Shown: positions 62,339 through 64,000 of the stretch, in pieces | Layout of the letters: the number at the start of each line of letters is the position of its first letter | Position numbering within the stretch: the first letter of the stretch is position 1 | Assembly (NCBI GenBank): GCA_963799245.1 | Contig: CAWCWN010000003.1 | Coordinates: 2,480,001 to 2,544,000 of the forward strand | DNA: 64,000 nt | Direction: 5' to 3' | From: CAWCWN01 sp963799245 | GTDB lineage: Bacteria > Chloroflexota > Ktedonobacteria > Ktedonobacterales > Ktedonobacteraceae | Notes under the pieces: generated by a model | What the model saw: the letters and a program-made list of their open reading frames with translations, nothing else | Told to the model about the DNA's origin: nothing | The model's database searches: none | Made by a program: the position numbers and the translations under genes

Positions 62339-62488
62339 CTACTGTGACTATCTGTTCGAAAAAAGGATGCAAAACCGATCAATCCTACGAACAGAAGTAC
62401 GAAATGGCCAACGCAATCCCCATTTTACGTAAACAAGCTCTTATGGTATACTTACAGAAAAGGGCAGGAAAGCATAGGAGGAGATACC

Positions 62489-62710
62489 GTGACCGAGCAG
62501 CTACAGCATGCAATCGAAGCTTTGCAGCGGCTGCCCGCTGATGCACAGAACGCGATAGCGAGACGCATTCTCGAAGAAATCGAAGAGCAAGAGTGGGATG
62601 CCATTGTGAGCAAACCCCACGTACAAGCACGCCTACGTGAACTTGGCAGGCAAGCCTTAGAAGAGGAGAGGGCAGGAGAGACTGAAGATGGTGGCTTTGA
62701 CTGCCAATGA
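62489..62710 (+). CDS. Antitoxin of a type II toxin-antitoxin pair
   Basis: A 73-residue protein with the pattern of small addiction-module antitoxins: a helical start (LQHAIEALQRLPADAQNAIA) and a flexible acidic end (LEEERAGETEDGGFDC). It would bind and silence the toxin encoded next and repress the operon. GGAGGAG precedes it. The overlap with the toxin gene is 4 bases (ATGA). Confidence 0.8.
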   Translation: MTEQLQHAIEALQRLPADAQNAIARRILEEIEEQEWDAIVSKPHVQARLRELGRQALEEERAGETEDGGFDCQ

Positions 62711-62964
62711 GAAGCACACGCACGAAGCAGTTTCACAAGCTCTTTGCTCGCCTCCCTTTACAGGTTCAACAAGACGCAATCGATGCATATCAGCTCTTCC
62801 GTGTCGACCCTTATCAGCCATCCCTCCATTTTAAACAAATTGACCCACGAGACCCTATCTATTCCGTTCGTATCGGCAGAAGTTACCGCGCGGTGGGTTG
62901 GTATGAAGATGGCGTTATCCGATGGTATTGGATAGGAAGCCACGAAGACTATAACAAGCTCTAA
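62707..62964 (+). CDS. RelE/ParE-type toxin
   Basis: An 85-residue toxin of the RelE/ParE/HigB fold. Typical elements: RTKQFHKLFARLPLQVQQDA, HFKQIDPRDPIYSVRIGRSYRAV and WYWIGSHEDYNKL (ending in the usual xHxxY motif). RelE members cleave mRNA in the ribosome, ParE members poison gyrase; the exact target is not clear. The ATG at 62707 overlaps the antitoxin stop. The pair appears intact, unlike the DUF4258/YgiT pair elsewhere. Confidence 0.85.
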   Translation: MRSTRTKQFHKLFARLPLQVQQDAIDAYQLFRVDPYQPSLHFKQIDPRDPIYSVRIGRSYRAVGWYEDGVIRWYWIGSHEDYNKL

Positions 62965-63115
62965 TACTACAGCACTACTTATGATATACGCTGCAAAATT
63001 ATGCCCTTGAGAACACCTGATCGCGTTTCTTGCTCCTTGCCGATTCCCCAGAGGGGGAGTAGAATCGCAATGAACGTACCTGCTCATCTTCAAAAGAAGT
63101 ATCGTACATCGTGCA

Positions 63116-63394
63116 TTGTGTTGTCACCTTCATGAAGCAATTGAGCAGCTTGGCCGCAGGCATCTATCGGATTACGACGCCGTGTATGGTGCCCTTGAGA
63201 CTTCCTACAGCAATGGGCAGACCGAGGCTCAGGTCCATCGGCTCAAACTGACCAAAAGGCAAGCCTATGGCCGAGCCAGTTTTGCGCAGCTTGGCCTGCG
63301 GGTGCTTGATGGATCAGGAGTGACACATCAAGAGCAATTGCGTCTAGAACATCTGTCTCACCGAAAATGCGTAAGAGCCAACTCTTCGGCATAG
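63116..63394 (+). pseudogene. ISL3-family transposase C-terminal fragment
   Basis: The frame reads TSYSNGQTEAQVHRLKLTKR then QAYGRASFAQLGLRVL, matching the end of ISL3-type transposases (WSNGQTEGQINRLKLLKRQMYGR). The conserved Glu of the DDE triad is kept, but both Asp domains and the N-terminus are missing. The bases before and after (62965-63115 and 63395-63595) hold no recognisable genes. Confidence 0.75.
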
Positions 63395-63595
63395 TTTACA
63401 TATCATAACTCGATACTACTCACAGGACTCATCCCAGAGATGCTTCAAGTACACTCTGGATCCAGTAATCAGATGTTCCACATCTATTGACAAATCAGGT
63501 AAATAAAACGTAATATTGCATTAAAGCTTATACATAATATCTATTTATGTAAATTTTGATAGACCTTCTTCTACCTCAAAATGTGAGAACCTGGT

Positions 63596-64000
63596 ATGCA
63601 GAATGACCCGTTCAGAACCTTCACCGATCGTCGGGAGGCGACCGCACTCTTCCAGCTCCTTCGTGGACGTGACCCCCAGCAGCCCTGGCCGCTGTTGCCC
63701 ATCCTCACATTCATCGCGCCAGGTGGCGGTGGCAAAAGCACGCTCATCAATTACCTGCGCACACAGCAATGCTGCCTGCCAGACGGGCGCGCCGCTATCC
63801 CTTACGTTCAAGTTGATTTTACTCAGCCAGATGCGCCCAAAACACTTCTCGCAATTCTAGTAACGATACGCAACCTGCTCCAACAGCATCGTGATGGGCA
63901 GGAGCGATATCTGACTTTCCCGCGTTTTGACCTGGCAGCCTCTATCATCCTGGCTGTGCCGGCCGATAGTAACCCGCTGTTGTTGAACCCGGAGGAAGTC
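63596..64000 (+). CDS. P-loop ATPase, N-terminal part (runs off the window)
   Basis: The ATG at 63596 is the first after an in-frame stop and the frame is open to the right edge (135 codons). The start DPFRTFTDRREATALFQLLR leads to Walker A, FIAPGGGGKSTLINYLR (residues about 40-56), and the acidic IPYVQVDFTQPD strand. This is the nucleotide-binding start of a STAND/AAA-type NTPase. The rest of the protein, and so its sensor or effector domains, is outside. No helpful neighbours; a transposase fragment lies upstream. Confidence 0.7.
   Translation, partial: MQNDPFRTFTDRREATALFQLLRGRDPQQPWPLLPILTFIAPGGGGKSTLINYLRTQQCCLPDGRAAIPYVQVDFTQPDAPKTLLAILVTIRNLLQQHRDGQERYLTFPRFDLAASIILAVPADSNPLLLNPEEV

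Noticed and set aside
61716..62432. 238-residue plus-strand ORF
   Set aside because: It runs antisense to a transposase fragment and another coding fragment, and its own composition is unnatural.
1..64000. tRNA, rRNA or CRISPR array
   Set aside because: I scanned by eye for T-loop sequences, rRNA-like blocks and regularly spaced repeats and found none. A covariance-model search would be needed to exclude a tRNA fully.

Overview
The window looks like chromosome from a Chloroflexota bacterium of the Ktedonobacteria type (soil, filamentous). This is inferred from gene content: an F420/deazaflavin-type oxidoreductase, DUF951, YggT and bifunctional-nuclease proteins, a LexA repressor, twin TPR proteins, many insertion-sequence relics, and circularly permuted ATP-grasp / alpha-E / transglutaminase genes. 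It rests on recognised families only; no database search was possible. No rRNA, tRNA or CRISPR array was seen.

Region 1-39 kb is ordinary, fairly GC-rich chromosome. It opens with the 3' part of mutL. A long leftward run follows: glycosyltransferase-like membrane protein, two paralogous TPR proteins, an RlmD-type rRNA methyltransferase, Maf, an MscS channel, nadD, DUF951, an MFS exporter and an M50-like membrane protease. Several of these overlap by ATGA and are probably co-translated. Next come a frameshifted GNAT gene, a FAD oxidoreductase, recN, nadK and a CCA-adding enzyme. Rightward and leftward genes follow: YggT, a bifunctional nuclease with a decayed second copy, lexA with a candidate operator, DedA and a metal-dependent cyclase.

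At 28-34 kb lies the most coherent accessory locus: transglutaminase, alpha-E protein and ATP-grasp protein on the minus strand, divergent from two more transglutaminases on the plus strand. The ATP-grasp leader carries an intrinsic-terminator-like hairpin.

From 34 to 49 kb the DNA is full of decay and mobile elements: a sigma-factor relic, an orphan TetR-type operator with a consensus promoter, a helicase with a frameshifted C-terminus, a chimeric amidohydrolase/dehydrogenase relic, an IS200/IS605 transposase, a TetR C-terminal fragment, a broken toxin-antitoxin pair, an AT-rich secreted protein and a DDE transposase with a large hairpin over its start codon.

At 50-54 kb endonuclease III, an archaeal-type ATP-dependent DNA ligase, a LigD-type polymerase and a LigD-type 3'-phosphoesterase sit together as separate proteins, resembling a split NHEJ toolkit with no Ku gene in view. 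At 54-58 kb are a truncated hydrolase with a phosphoribosyltransferase, an Hsp20 gene with a strong promoter and terminator, and two sorts of diverged repeats. At 58-61 kb is a complete queuosine-precursor operon (queC-like, queD, queE, queC, queF) with two different QueC proteins. The right end holds transposase relics, an intact RelE/ParE-type toxin-antitoxin pair and the start of a P-loop ATPase that runs off the window.
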